From Leclercia adecarboxylata (GTDB lineage Bacteria; Pseudomonadota; Gammaproteobacteria; Enterobacterales; Enterobacteriaceae), in contig NZ_CP040888.1 of NCBI RefSeq assembly GCF_006171285.1, positions 263,618 to 327,617 on the forward strand: a stretch of DNA of 64,000 bases, given 5' to 3'. A program made the translations under genes and the position numbers. Shown piece by piece: positions 52,318-61,182 of this stretch (positions are counted from its first letter, which is position 1; the number at the start of each line of letters is the position of its first letter). Under the pieces are notes generated by a model. The model was not told where the DNA came from, ran no database searches, and was given only the letters and a program-made list of their open reading frames with translations.

Positions 52318-53644
52318 TAATGAGATGGTCACTCCCTCCTTCCCGGTACTATGCTGAGGACAGGCTTTCATTCGGAGAACTATCATGGAAAACATTGCGC
52401 TCATTGGTATCGATCTGGGTAAAAACTCTTTCCATATTCATTGCCAGGATCGTCGCGGGAAGGCTGTTTACCGTAAAAAATTTACCCGGCCAAAGTTGAT
52501 CGAATTTTTGGCGACATGCCCCGCTACAACCATCGCAATGGAAGCCTGTGGCGGTTCTCACTTTATGGCACGCAAGTTGGAAGAGTTGGGGCATTCCCCA
52601 AAGCTGATATCACCACAATTTGTCCGCCCGTTCGTTAAAAGCAATAAAAACGACTTTGTCGACGCCGAAGCTATTTGTGAAGCTGCATCGCGTCCGTCTA
52701 TGCGTTTTGTGCAGCCCAGAACGGAATCTCAGCAGGCAATGCGGGCTCTGCATCGTGTCCGTGAATCCCTGGTTCAGGATAAGGTAAAAACAACCAATCA
52801 AATGCATGCTTTTCTGCTGGAATTTGGCATTAGCGTTCCCCGAGGAGCTGCCGTTATTAGCCGACTGAGTACCATTCTTGAGGATAATAGTTTGCCTCTT
52901 TACCTCAGCCAGTTATTGCTGAAATTACAACAGCATTATCACTATCTTGTTGAGCAGATTAAAGATTTGGAATCCCAGTTGAAACGAAAGTTGGACGAAG
53001 ATGAGGTTGGACAGCGCTTGCTGAGCATTCCCTGCGTCGGAACACTGACAGCGAGTACTATTTCAACTGAGATTGGCGACGGGAAGCAGTACGCCAGCAG
53101 CCGTGACTTTGCGGCGGCAACAGGGCTTGTACCTCGGCAGTACAGCACGGGAGGTAGGACGACATTGCTGGGAATTAGTAAGCGAGGTAATAAAAAGATC
53201 CGAACTTTGTTGGTTCAATGTGCCAGGGTATTCATACAAAAACTGGAACACCAGTCTGGCAAATTGGCCGATTGGGTCAGGGATTTACTGTGCCGGAAAA
53301 GCAACTTTGTCGTCACTTGTGCTCTGGCAAACAAGCTGGCCAGAATAGCCTGGGCCCTAACGGCACGACAGCAAACTTATGTAGCATAACGGCAGAAATA
53401 CACCGGTTTAAAGAATTACTGATCTGGTTTTGCGAATACTGATATTGATGATACTAACGGCCCACCGGCCTGTTGAGGAACCTGTAAAACGGAAAGGCTC
53501 ATTGAAGCCGTATATTTTCTGGAGGTTCATCAGGCGCGGAACTCATCAAGGCGCGGGAATAAAATCCCATTCAGACGCCGGATAGATTCAAGCAAGCCAA
53601 CTTGTCGTCAAAATCGGTGTTGCAAAAACGGGAGTGACCATAGA
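52318..53644 (+). mobile_element. IS4321/IS5075-type element, right copy
   Basis: 1327 bp, inverted with respect to 9397-10723 and inserted at the equivalent base of the right terminal repeat. Confidence 0.93.
52385..53389 (+). CDS. IS110-family transposase, right copy
   Basis: 334 aa, same as the left copy: N-terminal DEDD domain (GIDLGKNSFH) and C-terminal STGGRTTLLGISKRGNK serine region. Confidence 0.95.
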   Translation: MENIALIGIDLGKNSFHIHCQDRRGKAVYRKKFTRPKLIEFLATCPATTIAMEACGGSHFMARKLEELGHSPKLISPQFVRPFVKSNKNDFVDAEAICEAASRPSMRFVQPRTESQQAMRALHRVRESLVQDKVKTTNQMHAFLLEFGISVPRGAAVISRLSTILEDNSLPLYLSQLLLKLQQHYHYLVEQIKDLESQLKRKLDEDEVGQRLLSIPCVGTLTASTISTEIGDGKQYASSRDFAAATGLVPRQYSTGGRTTLLGISKRGNKKIRTLLVQCARVFIQKLEHQSGKLADWVRDLLCRKSNFVVTCALANKLARIAWALTARQQTYVA

Positions 53645-53671
53645 TTCCGTTTTCTGAGACGACCCCTGATC
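53645..53671. repeat. Outer part of right terminal repeat and right target duplication
   Basis: TTCCGTTTTCTGAGACGACC and CC, the inverse of 9375-9396, then TGATC at 53667-53671. Confidence 0.95.
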
Positions 53672-54046
53672 GGGCTGAATGAGCAGGAATTTCCTGGCGG
53701 CAAACCCGATGATGTTTACAGCGTTCGCACATCGATGAACACCCCTCCGGCCGAAGAGGAAATCGAGGAGGAACGTCGGCTGTTTTATGTCGGTATCACT
53801 CGCACAAAACAGCAGCTAAATCTGGTGGTCCCTCTTGATGAAGGGCTTGCGCGGTGGCTCAAAAACCGCTGGGATAGCACCCCGAAGAAGTCACCGATAG
53901 CTACTCGCTTCGTCTATGAGGCTGGCTGGACTGCTTGTGCGGTTACCAGTGATGCGATCTATAACAGCACGGTAGAGAAACAGAAGGCTGACTTCAGCAA
54001 GTTTCACCAATGGTATCTAAGAGATCTTCAGCGGCTAAAAGTCTAG
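53672..54046 (+). pseudogene. UvrD/Rep-like helicase, 3' part
   Basis: 124 codons directly continuing the gene cut at 9374: GLNEQEFPGGKPDD, then EEEIEEERRLFYVGITRTKQQL, helicase motif VI with its Arg. A short C-terminal region follows. It has no start of its own except an internal ATG, so it is probably silent. Confidence 0.92.
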
Positions 54047-54048
54047 GG

Positions 54049-54303
54049 CTACCGATACTTTTCGATTTCAGACAGGTGCTCGTTATCCAGATCAATTGTG
54101 GCTTTTCTTTCAGAAGCGAGCTTCTTCGCTCGCTTTGCATACTGAAGCCCCTTGGCTGGCTGCTCTCCGCGTAGGATCTGTTCAGCCTGCTTGCTCGTGC
54201 TGTGCCCCAGAAAGCGTTCGTACTGCTCGTCAGATACCTCAGTGCCGATCAGTCGTTCGATCCAGCCGCTTTTCGGCGGGTAACTTACGCCCAGCGCAAG
54301 CAA
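54049..54303 (-). CDS. Hypothetical protein, 84 aa
   Basis: Basic-acidic helical protein (DEQYERFLGHSTSKQAEQILRGEQPAKGLQYAKRAKKLASE, in parts). Ends 2 bp from the helicase stop, convergent with it. Not recognised. Confidence 0.4.
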   Translation of the reverse strand: MLALGVSYPPKSGWIERLIGTEVSDEQYERFLGHSTSKQAEQILRGEQPAKGLQYAKRAKKLASERKATIDLDNEHLSEIEKYR

Positions 54304-54422
54304 CTGCCTTTTCTGTACCCACTATTTCCGGCGCGGCCGGCTTCAATCAAGGCTTTGGTTAGAACTACAGCCATTTGGGGACTCTCATACACAAACCTGA
54401 ACCATGCGGGTCTGATTGGCGG

Positions 54423-54664
54423 TCAAGATAGCAGCGCATCGAAATCAACACTGAACTCTGCTTCTAAGAACTCAATCGTGGCTGGTTGGCTATCGAGCGA
54501 TGCTTCCCGTGTAGACTCCAGTGCGCACTCCAATCGACGCAGCAGAGTAAACGGCAAAATGATCTTGCCGAAGTCGGTATGCTTGAAATCCCCCCCCACA
54601 GGTCTTCCGCGTTCTTCCAAATGAAATCAGCTTGCGAAGCAGCCGAACCTACGAACTCTGCCAT
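54423..54664 (-). pseudogene. Type I restriction methylase HsdM, N-terminal remnant
   Basis: From ATG 54664 (GGAGG upstream): [15 protein letters not shown], then in another frame [29 protein letters not shown], which together are the HsdM N-terminus. The frame shift falls at an 8-base C run at 54589-54596. The catalytic methylase domain is absent. Confidence 0.8.
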
Positions 54665-55289
54665 CTTGGCCTCCAACCAACTTTTGCACGAAACGGCACA
54701 TCTTCCAAAAGAGGGTTGTCAACCAAGTTTTGCACAAAACGGACTTTGATCCATTTCTAACTAAAATCTACAATCCAACCTCAGATTGCAAATAGCCTAT
54801 GTTTATTACAGATGGTATGGTTCGTGTTTTTGTTTATTCGATGGCAACTGTACTCTTTCTGCCGCTTGGCTTGTTGAAAAGCACGTGGTGGTTTTCACCA
54901 TTGTTTGCGATAGCTGCTATTGATTACTTAATGTTTCTGCGTCGACAAGGCTAGTTGCTGAACCTCATACCTCAGAGCAATCTGTATGTTTTTTACACCA
55001 CTGGTTAAAAGGTCAGGCTACGTTCCTGACGTTTTTTAAAAAACAGTTTTATGTTTGATGCGTTACTGGTCTGTCTGGTAACCCAGTGGTACATTACCAT
55101 TATTAAGGCTGGCTGGCGGTGGTGCATCATGCTTAAACGACCCTCTCTGAGCGTACTTTCCGACAGTCCTGTGCACCGCACCACTTACCCGGCAGGCCTA
55201 TGTCTTGGTTATTCTTCGTTGTACCTTTTTCTTCAGCTTTATCCCTGACATGTCTGTCTGAACAGTTCTAAGCAAACCGGAATGTTGTC
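54665..55289. other. Intergenic, one possible small ORF
   Basis: Besides the 51-codon frame at 54799, no gene is supported. Confidence 0.4.
54799..54954 (+). CDS. Possible small membrane protein, 51 aa
   Basis: Two hydrophobic segments (VFVYSMATVLFLPLGLL and WWFSPLFAIAAIDYLMF) and a basic tail RRQG. No ribosome site is seen; coding uncertain. Confidence 0.3.
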   Translation: MFITDGMVRVFVYSMATVLFLPLGLLKSTWWFSPLFAIAAIDYLMFLRRQG

Positions 55290-55631
55290 ATGGCCAAAGT
55301 ACAAGGGCTCTTTGTTGGATACCGAAAATTCGCTGTTGATCGCGACTGGCTTCGTCAGCAGGAAGAACAACGTTATCGGGATCGCCAGCGACAATTTGAT
55401 GAATGGTCCAGGAAATGGGTCACTGTAACCAGGCTCAAAGAGACTCGTTTATGGACTGACGGAGCCATCAGGCGATGGTTGGGTGAACCTCAGCAGCAGG
55501 GTAAATATAAAGTTTTCCCCGTTGAAGCGGTTTTGGCTGCTGAGAAGTTGAATGAGTTTCGGCTCTGGCTTAAACCCCGACTGGAAAAGAAACGTGCCCA
55601 GCACCACCACTTTTTAATTCCATTTCTGTAA
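55290..55631 (+). CDS. Hypothetical protein, 113 aa, near ter cluster
   Basis: Arg/Gln-rich helical start (WLRQQEEQRYRDRQRQFDEW), then TRLKETRLWTDGAIRRWLGEPQQQGKYKVFPVEAVLAAEK, which has the look of a small helix-turn-helix. Not recognised further. Confidence 0.5.
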   Translation: MAKVQGLFVGYRKFAVDRDWLRQQEEQRYRDRQRQFDEWSRKWVTVTRLKETRLWTDGAIRRWLGEPQQQGKYKVFPVEAVLAAEKLNEFRLWLKPRLEKKRAQHHHFLIPFL

Positions 55632-55722
55632 AGTAGAAACAACGGCAGTTCCGGCCGCATTCAAGGCTTCGGCATCTGGTCAGAAATAAAGCGCCATTTT
55701 TCAGTATAAGGGAGGTTAGATA

Positions 55723-55914
55723 GTGGAAGGTATTGAGACACTGAGTTTGCAGCTTGATGAGAATGAAACTATGGCCCTTGCTCAATTAGTTAAACGTCTG
55801 AGCTGGAGCGATCTTCGTGGCTGTGCTGTGAGTGACGAAGAAGCCTGGGTAATGAAAAGCGCAATTGAAAAATTACAACAGGCGTTAAGGGAAGAAGGTT
55901 ATGCGCCTCGATGA
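55723..55914 (+). CDS. DUF7706-like small protein, 63 aa
   Basis: GTG start with a strong GGGAGG upstream. LSLQLDENETMALAQLVKRLSWSDLRGCAVSDEEAW follows the pattern of small plasmid/phage proteins of the DUF7706 type. Function unknown. Confidence 0.55.
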   Translation: MEGIETLSLQLDENETMALAQLVKRLSWSDLRGCAVSDEEAWVMKSAIEKLQQALREEGYAPR

Positions 55915-55963
55915 GGCTGGCTTCGTTCTTTATTCCGATAACAAATTTGCTTAAGGACTAACT

Positions 55964-56035
55964 ATGAGCCAGCACTGGTATGAGGTGAAAAGCAATCAGG
56001 GAATTGTTCAGGTGATTGTTGGGAGAAGATATTAA
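55964..56035 (+). pseudogene. Short gene remnant, 23 codons
   Basis: MSQHWYEVKSNQGIVQVIVG then a stop; looks like the N-terminus of a longer small plasmid protein, downstream of the DUF7706-like gene. Confidence 0.35.
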
Positions 56036-56154
56036 TGTAATGCGTTTCTGCATTACATCAAGCAGATTAGCTTTTTCTGGTCAAAATAGACGATGTGATT
56101 TTTCTTTAGCCGAAGTCCATCCGCTCCCCACGCAACCGGTAAAGGTTCGCAGGT

Positions 56155-56610
56155 TTAATAAAGATAGGTTTCGTATCTCCCTAAGGGTGGGATAGGTAAA
56201 CTCATAATGGCATCTGTGTTTACTATGTAAGTATTCGGGTAAAATTCATCTAATACAGTAAAGTTTAGTTTCTTACAAAAGCTTAATAAATATGGGTTTT
56301 TCACGTCTTCTATTACAACATCGCACCAGGGATTCGATTCACAGCAAAGCTTCAGAAAAGACTTAAACCATCCCTTGTTTTGTATTTCTTCCGGAAGCCG
56401 TACCACATGTATGGTCAGACAATCTCCATGATAACGATTAGTACTTTGTCTAAGCCCTACAACAATCCCCTTTTCTTGAATCTGTACACCTGCCTGATGC
56501 TCTTTCATGTCGGGCGTATAGTGCCTTGCTCTGTTTAACCAGGCCACCAGCTGCTGAGCCGTACTTGGTGATTCTTCAGCTATCCATTTCAGGTACTTGA
56601 TGCGGTCCAT
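56155..56610 (-). CDS. GNAT-like hypothetical protein, 151 aa
   Basis: Pattern of a small acetyltransferase: YHGDCLTIHVVRLPEEIQNKGWFKSFLKLCCES, then VVIEDVKNPYLLSFCKKLNFTVL, resembling the GNAT acetyl-CoA region. Downstream of terF on the same strand; often found with ter genes on such plasmids. Activity not shown. Confidence 0.5.
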   Translation of the reverse strand: MDRIKYLKWIAEESPSTAQQLVAWLNRARHYTPDMKEHQAGVQIQEKGIVVGLRQSTNRYHGDCLTIHVVRLPEEIQNKGWFKSFLKLCCESNPWCDVVIEDVKNPYLLSFCKKLNFTVLDEFYPNTYIVNTDAIMSLPIPPLGRYETYLY

Positions 56611-56700
56611 ATGCGCCTCCCTGTACGATTTCCAATGAACAAAGGCTCTACAGTATTAAGCTGCTGTAGAGCTCATTCAACCAAGCTCAAACTGTGCGTA

Positions 56701-57942
56701 TTAAAGGATGCCTAACCTTTTTGTTTCATCGATCCACGGTCTGAATTCTTCCAGTAGATTATCATATAACTTTTCATCGCTAATCGAACCGAAATCATCC
56801 ATGGCAAAGAAGTGGGTGTTATCAACCCGGCGGTCAGTAAAGTCATCCAGATTTTTGAGGATACCGTAGCTTGAACCACCCAGGCCGACAAACTTCCAGA
56901 AGATGGGGTAGTTGGCAGAACGCCGGATTGCATCTTTAATCGCCCGGGTCTTGCTGATCCCGCCATCGGTAATAAATACAACATACACCGGGATTTTCGA
57001 GTCCTTAAAGTAGTCGACTATTTCTTCCATCACAGGAGGCTCGTTGTTTGTCCCTCCGAGGCCCGGCAGGTTCTCCCAGGCTGAACGCTTTCCAGCCCCG
57101 CGAATGGACTGAATATATGTGTCCAGGTTGTCCAGTGTGACGTTTGGATACTTCTTATGCTTCTCTCCAAATCCCCAGACATCCATTTCACCGTCGTCGT
57201 CGAACTGGGCGGCAAGAACGGCGATGCGGTCCAACACAGACTGAACGTTACCCTTACTGAACTGGCCACTCATTGAGCCGGATGCGTCAAGTACAAATGC
57301 AACCGCTGCCTCAAGGGTGTCCAGTTTATTTTTAGTAAGACTGACCGAGGCTTTTTTAGCGAGGCTTACAAGGCGCGGAGATCTGGTTTCCAGTTTCTTT
57401 TCCAGACTGATACGAGCAGGCTTTGCTGGCTGCGGAGCTGGCTGTGCGACATCAACGCCATAGCTAATGGCCAGAGGCTCAAGACCACCGTTGAAACCCT
57501 GCCCGAGCGCACGAAGCTTCCAGGCGCCATTGTGCCGATATACTTCACCCAGGATAATTGCTTTCTCACTGCGGCCCTGAGTCTCAGCCTGGAACTCAGC
57601 GATTCCTTGAGCCTGCATGCTCAACGAACTGAGCCCACTGATGGTATCTTCACCATCAATGACAACTGTGATTGCAATTTTACTGATGTTCGCAGGAACA
57701 CGATCCAGTGCTATCTCAATGCTGGACTGCTGAGAACCGGTAACGAGCTTTACTGCCCCTTCAGGAGAAGACAGATTATTGTAAAAGATAAAGTCAGAAT
57801 CGCCGCTGACCTTTCCCTGAGCATTAAGCAGGAACAGGCAGGTATCGGGTTCGCCTTTAAAGCCGGATTTGGTAGGGTACTGAAGATTCAGCCTGATCGC
57901 AGATTGCTGAAGTGGTATGTTTTGTCCGGATTGTAGATTCAC
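56701..57942 (-). CDS. terF: TerF: TerD domain fused to von Willebrand A domain
   Basis: 413 aa. N-terminal TerD-type domain ([42 protein letters not shown]), a linker rich in Pro/Lys, then a vWA domain with the MIDAS motif DASGSMSGQ and [11 protein letters not shown]. Last gene of the ter operon. It is thought to work with other Ter proteins at the inner membrane in metal/phage stress. Confidence 0.93.
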
Positions 57943-58370
57943 ATTAACTCTCCTGATTTTTGATTATTTTAAAGCGCAGCGTTTATATAGGTTCCCCTGG
58001 CTTAGTTCAGGACGCTGGATTTCTGGTGAGGCGTATATATGGTGTGACACCATATTTCATCACGTTGAAGTTTCTATACCTGTTGAATTGGAATTTCCAT
58101 TGGTCGGGTATTTTATCTTCCAGAACCCGTGCCTTCATAAGTCGCAAACGTAACATATATCAGAGGGGCATGCTGTTGATATAAGGCACGGAATACAGGC
58201 TTTAACCAGCAACCAGAGAAAAATCCGTTTCCTGCCTTTAAAAGGCTCACGTCAGAATTAACATCTCTCTGCTTTCTGAGATTCCCGAACCCTTTCTGCC
58301 CCCCCCCTCCTGATAGCGGATCGCAACCAAAAAAAACCCCGGCATTGCCGGGGTATGATTCAGCGTTATT
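57943..58370. other. Gap between terE and terF
   Basis: No gene seen. It holds the hairpin at 58336 after terE and probably a separate promoter for terF. Confidence 0.5.
58329..58354 (-). terminator. Rho-independent terminator after terE
   Basis: ACCCCGGC-ATT-GCCGGGGT at 58336-58354 with an A run on the plus strand at 58329-58336, that is a T run after the hairpin on the minus strand. Confidence 0.85.
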
Positions 58371-58946
58371 TTAGATGTTAACGCCGTGCTGGGAGGCAAG
58401 AGCCGCCAGGCCACCGGCAAAGCCCTGACCGACAGCTTTAAACTTCCACTCAGCGCCATGACGATACAGTTCACCGAAGACCATAGCGGTTTCGGTTGAG
58501 GCATCTTCAGACAGATCGAAACGGGCAATTTCCGTGCCGTTGTCGTTGTTGTAAACGCGCATGAAGCTGTTGCTCACCATGCCGAAGTTTTGTTTACGCG
58601 CTTCTGCATCATAGATGGTAACGGCAAACACCAGTTTTTTGATATCTGCTGAGACTTTGGTCAGATCGATTTTGACCTGCTCATCGTCGCCGTCGCCTTC
58701 ACCGGTACGGTTGTCGCCCTGGTGCTCTACCGCGCCATCAGGGCTGGTTTTGTTATTGAAGAAAATGAAATGCGCATCTGACAACACTTTACCGTCTTCG
58801 CCTACTGCGAACACGGAAGCGTCCAGGTCAAAACCCTGACCATCGGTTACACGGGCATCCCAGCCTAGGCCAACCATAGCAACATTCATGGTTGGTGCTT
58901 CTTTGGTCAGAGATACATTGCCGCCTTTTACGAGAGAAACTGCCAT
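58371..58946 (-). CDS. terE: TerE, TerD-family calcium-binding protein
   Basis: 191 aa. [50 protein letters not shown] and [24 protein letters not shown]: the TerD fold with its acidic calcium sites. ATG at 58946. Followed by a strong terminator. Confidence 0.95.
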   Translation of the reverse strand: MAVSLVKGGNVSLTKEAPTMNVAMVGLGWDARVTDGQGFDLDASVFAVGEDGKVLSDAHFIFFNNKTSPDGAVEHQGDNRTGEGDGDDEQVKIDLTKVSADIKKLVFAVTIYDAEARKQNFGMVSNSFMRVYNNDNGTEIARFDLSEDASTETAMVFGELYRHGAEWKFKAVGQGFAGGLAALASQHGVNI

Positions 58947-59014
58947 TTTTAGCTCCTGCAAACAGTTGAATGAGGGCTGCATTAACAGCCCCGGGTAGAA
59001 AAGTTACTTTTTGA

Positions 59015-59593
59015 TCAGGACGCGTTAATGCCGTACTGAGCACATACAGATGCCAGACCACCAGCATAACCCTGACCTACTGCGCGGAATTTCCACTCAC
59101 CATTGTGGCGATACAGCTCGCCGAACAGCATGGCAGTCTCAGTGGACGCATCTTCGGTCAGATCGTAGCGAGCAACTTCAGTCTGGTTATCGTCATTAAC
59201 CAGACGAATAAACGCACCGGATACCTGACCAAAGCTCTGGCGACGAGCCTGAGCATCGTGGATGGTCACAACGAAGATGATCTTGTCAACTTCAGACGGG
59301 ACGGCGTCCAGTTTAATTTTCAGCGATTCATCATCACCATCGCCCTCACCGGTGCGGTTATCGCCGGTGTGCGTTACGGAACCGTCGGATGACGTCAGGT
59401 TGTTATAGAAGATGAAATCTGAATCGCCGCGCACTTTGCCGTTTGAGGCCAGCAGGAATGCTGAAGCATCCAGGTCAAAGTCCTGACCGTCTGTTGAACG
59501 CGCATCCCAGCCAAGGCCCACCAGGACGTTTTTCATTGACGGAGCTGCTTTACTTAGGGAGACGTTCCCGCCTTTGGAAAGAGAAACACTCAT
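59015..59593 (-). CDS. terD: TerD
   Basis: 192 aa, paralogue of Ter[22 protein letters not shown] and [18 protein letters not shown]. TerD and TerC are the core of tellurite resistance in this cluster. GAGG precedes the ATG at 59593. Confidence 0.96.
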   Translation of the reverse strand: MSVSLSKGGNVSLSKAAPSMKNVLVGLGWDARSTDGQDFDLDASAFLLASNGKVRGDSDFIFYNNLTSSDGSVTHTGDNRTGEGDGDDESLKIKLDAVPSEVDKIIFVVTIHDAQARRQSFGQVSGAFIRLVNDDNQTEVARYDLTEDASTETAMLFGELYRHNGEWKFRAVGQGYAGGLASVCAQYGINAS

Positions 59594-59641
59594 AAAATAA
59601 CCTCTTCGATTAGTAATTGTTCAGGTTAACACTTAAGGGGA

Positions 59642-60682
59642 TTAACTCCCCTTTTCCTCAGATTCAGGTTTGCCCGGGAACATGACGCTTGCGAGAATGC
59701 CCAGCGCCAGTACACCCAGTACAACATACAGGCTGGTTGTTGCCGCGATGCTGTAACCATGATGCCAGATGTGATCGGTCGCATTCAGGCCGAGTTTTGC
59801 CGCGATGAAGAACAGCAGCACGATAACGGCCTTCTCCAGATGAACCAGGTACTGTTTCAGTGCCTCAAGGACAAAGTACAGAGTACGCAGGCCCAGGATA
59901 GCAAACATCATGGCACTATAGACGATAAGCGGTTCACGACTGACGGCAATGATTGCCGGTACCGAGTCAAACGCGAACATTACGTCCGAGAGTTCAACCA
60001 CAGCCACACACAGGAACAGCGGGGTCGCATACAGCGCCGCTTTTTTACCACGGCCAATGGTGACATCGCTGTTTTCTGGTTTCGCCAGTTCAGCATCCAC
60101 TTCCTTCTGGTTAAGCAGGAAGGCATGCCCTCTGAGCTTCGGCCAGATAGGGAAGAAGCGTTTAACCATGCGGTAAGCCAGATGCTGGGAGTAATCCTCA
60201 ATTTCATCATCGTCATCACCGCTTTTAAGCATCATGACCGCTGTCCAGGCAACGATAATAGCGAAGACAACTTCAACATACGGCCCCAGACTCAGCAGGC
60301 TCGTACCGATGGCGACAAAGATGCCCCTGAAGACAATGGCACCAATGATCCCCCAGTAGAGAACACGGTGGCGATAACGATCCGGAACGGCGAACCAGGA
60401 GAAGATGGCCATCATGACGAACAGGTTATCGACCGACAGCACTTTCTCCAGCGCATAACCCGTGACAAACAGACTGGCAACCTCAGCACCGTGGTGGATA
60501 TAGAGGAAACCGGCAAATGCCATCGCAACCACAACCCAGAATACGGACCAGAGCGCCGCACTCTTCAGCGAAATAGGCTTGTCATCACGGTGCATAAACA
60601 GGTCAATAAAGATGGCACCGACTGAAAGCGCAATAAAAACAATGACCGTTTCAGTCGGGAAGCCGATGTGTGTGGAAACCAT
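59642..60682 (-). CDS. terC: TerC integral membrane protein
   Basis: 346 aa with about nine transmembrane segments; FALEKVLSVDNLFVM-type motif (YALEKVLSVDNLFVMMAIFSWF) and VAVVELSDVMFAFDSVPAIIAVS carry the conserved acidic residues in the membrane. It anchors the Ter complex and is essential for resistance. Confidence 0.97.
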   Translation of the reverse strand: MVSTHIGFPTETVIVFIALSVGAIFIDLFMHRDDKPISLKSAALWSVFWVVVAMAFAGFLYIHHGAEVASLFVTGYALEKVLSVDNLFVMMAIFSWFAVPDRYRHRVLYWGIIGAIVFRGIFVAIGTSLLSLGPYVEVVFAIIVAWTAVMMLKSGDDDDEIEDYSQHLAYRMVKRFFPIWPKLRGHAFLLNQKEVDAELAKPENSDVTIGRGKKAALYATPLFLCVAVVELSDVMFAFDSVPAIIAVSREPLIVYSAMMFAILGLRTLYFVLEALKQYLVHLEKAVIVLLFFIAAKLGLNATDHIWHHGYSIAATTSLYVVLGVLALGILASVMFPGKPESEEKGS

Positions 60683-60704
60683 ATTTTACCCTTAGGGATG
60701 TGGA

Positions 60705-61160
60705 TCAGAGGCCAAATTCAGCCGGGTCGAAGCCCAACGCGATAGCGATCTCGCGGGAGGCCAGTTTCTCGTCCTGATCGAAGTTACCGTCACTTTTCGC
60801 AACGGCAATACCAACACGTAAGGCCAGCTGAGCGGCCTCAGGCTGATCTTTCAGCGCCAGGATGTATTTCATGGTTTCGCCCTTGCCGATTTCAACATCG
60901 AAATCGAAGCTTGAAACCAGTTTATTGAAGAACTCAATCACCTCATTGGTATCGAAGACCTTCAGCTCTTCTGAAGAGCGCAGAAAGCCCATCATTTTCT
61001 GCTTTTCTTCCGAACTTACGCCGTCACTCGATACGGCAATACGGGCACATACAGCAACGGTGCCCTGCATGAATTTTTTGTTTTTGAAACGGCCAACCTG
61101 GCGGGTCAGTTCGTCACGGCCTGAGTTAATGGCACCTTTAACTTTGTCGAAAAAGCTCAT
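60705..61160 (-). CDS. terB: TerB
   Basis: 151 aa, all-helical with two acidic metal sites: VSSDGVSSEEKQKM and AKSDGNFDQDEKLAS. ATG at 61160 (MSFFDKVKGA). It links TerC at the membrane to cytoplasmic partners. Confidence 0.95.
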   Translation of the reverse strand: MSFFDKVKGAINSGRDELTRQVGRFKNKKFMQGTVAVCARIAVSSDGVSSEEKQKMMGFLRSSEELKVFDTNEVIEFFNKLVSSFDFDVEIGKGETMKYILALKDQPEAAQLALRVGIAVAKSDGNFDQDEKLASREIAIALGFDPAEFGL

Positions 61161-61182
61161 ACCTGTTTCCTTTGTTGCTGTG

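Larger units (their letters stand above)
9375..53666. mobile_element. 44.3-kb Tn3-family (Tn21-subgroup-like) transposon
   Basis: Bounded by 38-bp terminal inverted repeats of Tn21 type and by a 5-bp duplication TGATC at 9370-9374 and 53667-53671. Removing the element plus one duplication rejoins the helicase reading frame without change, so this is a single insertion event. The left end holds a resolvase gene whose stop lies in the terminal repeat; the right end holds only the C-terminal part of the transposase gene. Both terminal repeats are split by IS4321-type elements. It could not transpose by itself; movement would need transposase in trans, and the interrupted ends may block even that. 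Confidence 0.92.

Noticed and set aside
9397..53644. Composite transposon driven by the two IS4321-type elements
   Set aside because: The TGATC duplication and 38-bp repeats belong to a Tn3-family unit; the IS elements lie within those repeats and are later arrivals.
59759..60625. 288-aa open frame opposite terC
   Set aside because: Antisense shadow of terC with His/Gln/Asp-rich composition and no motif.
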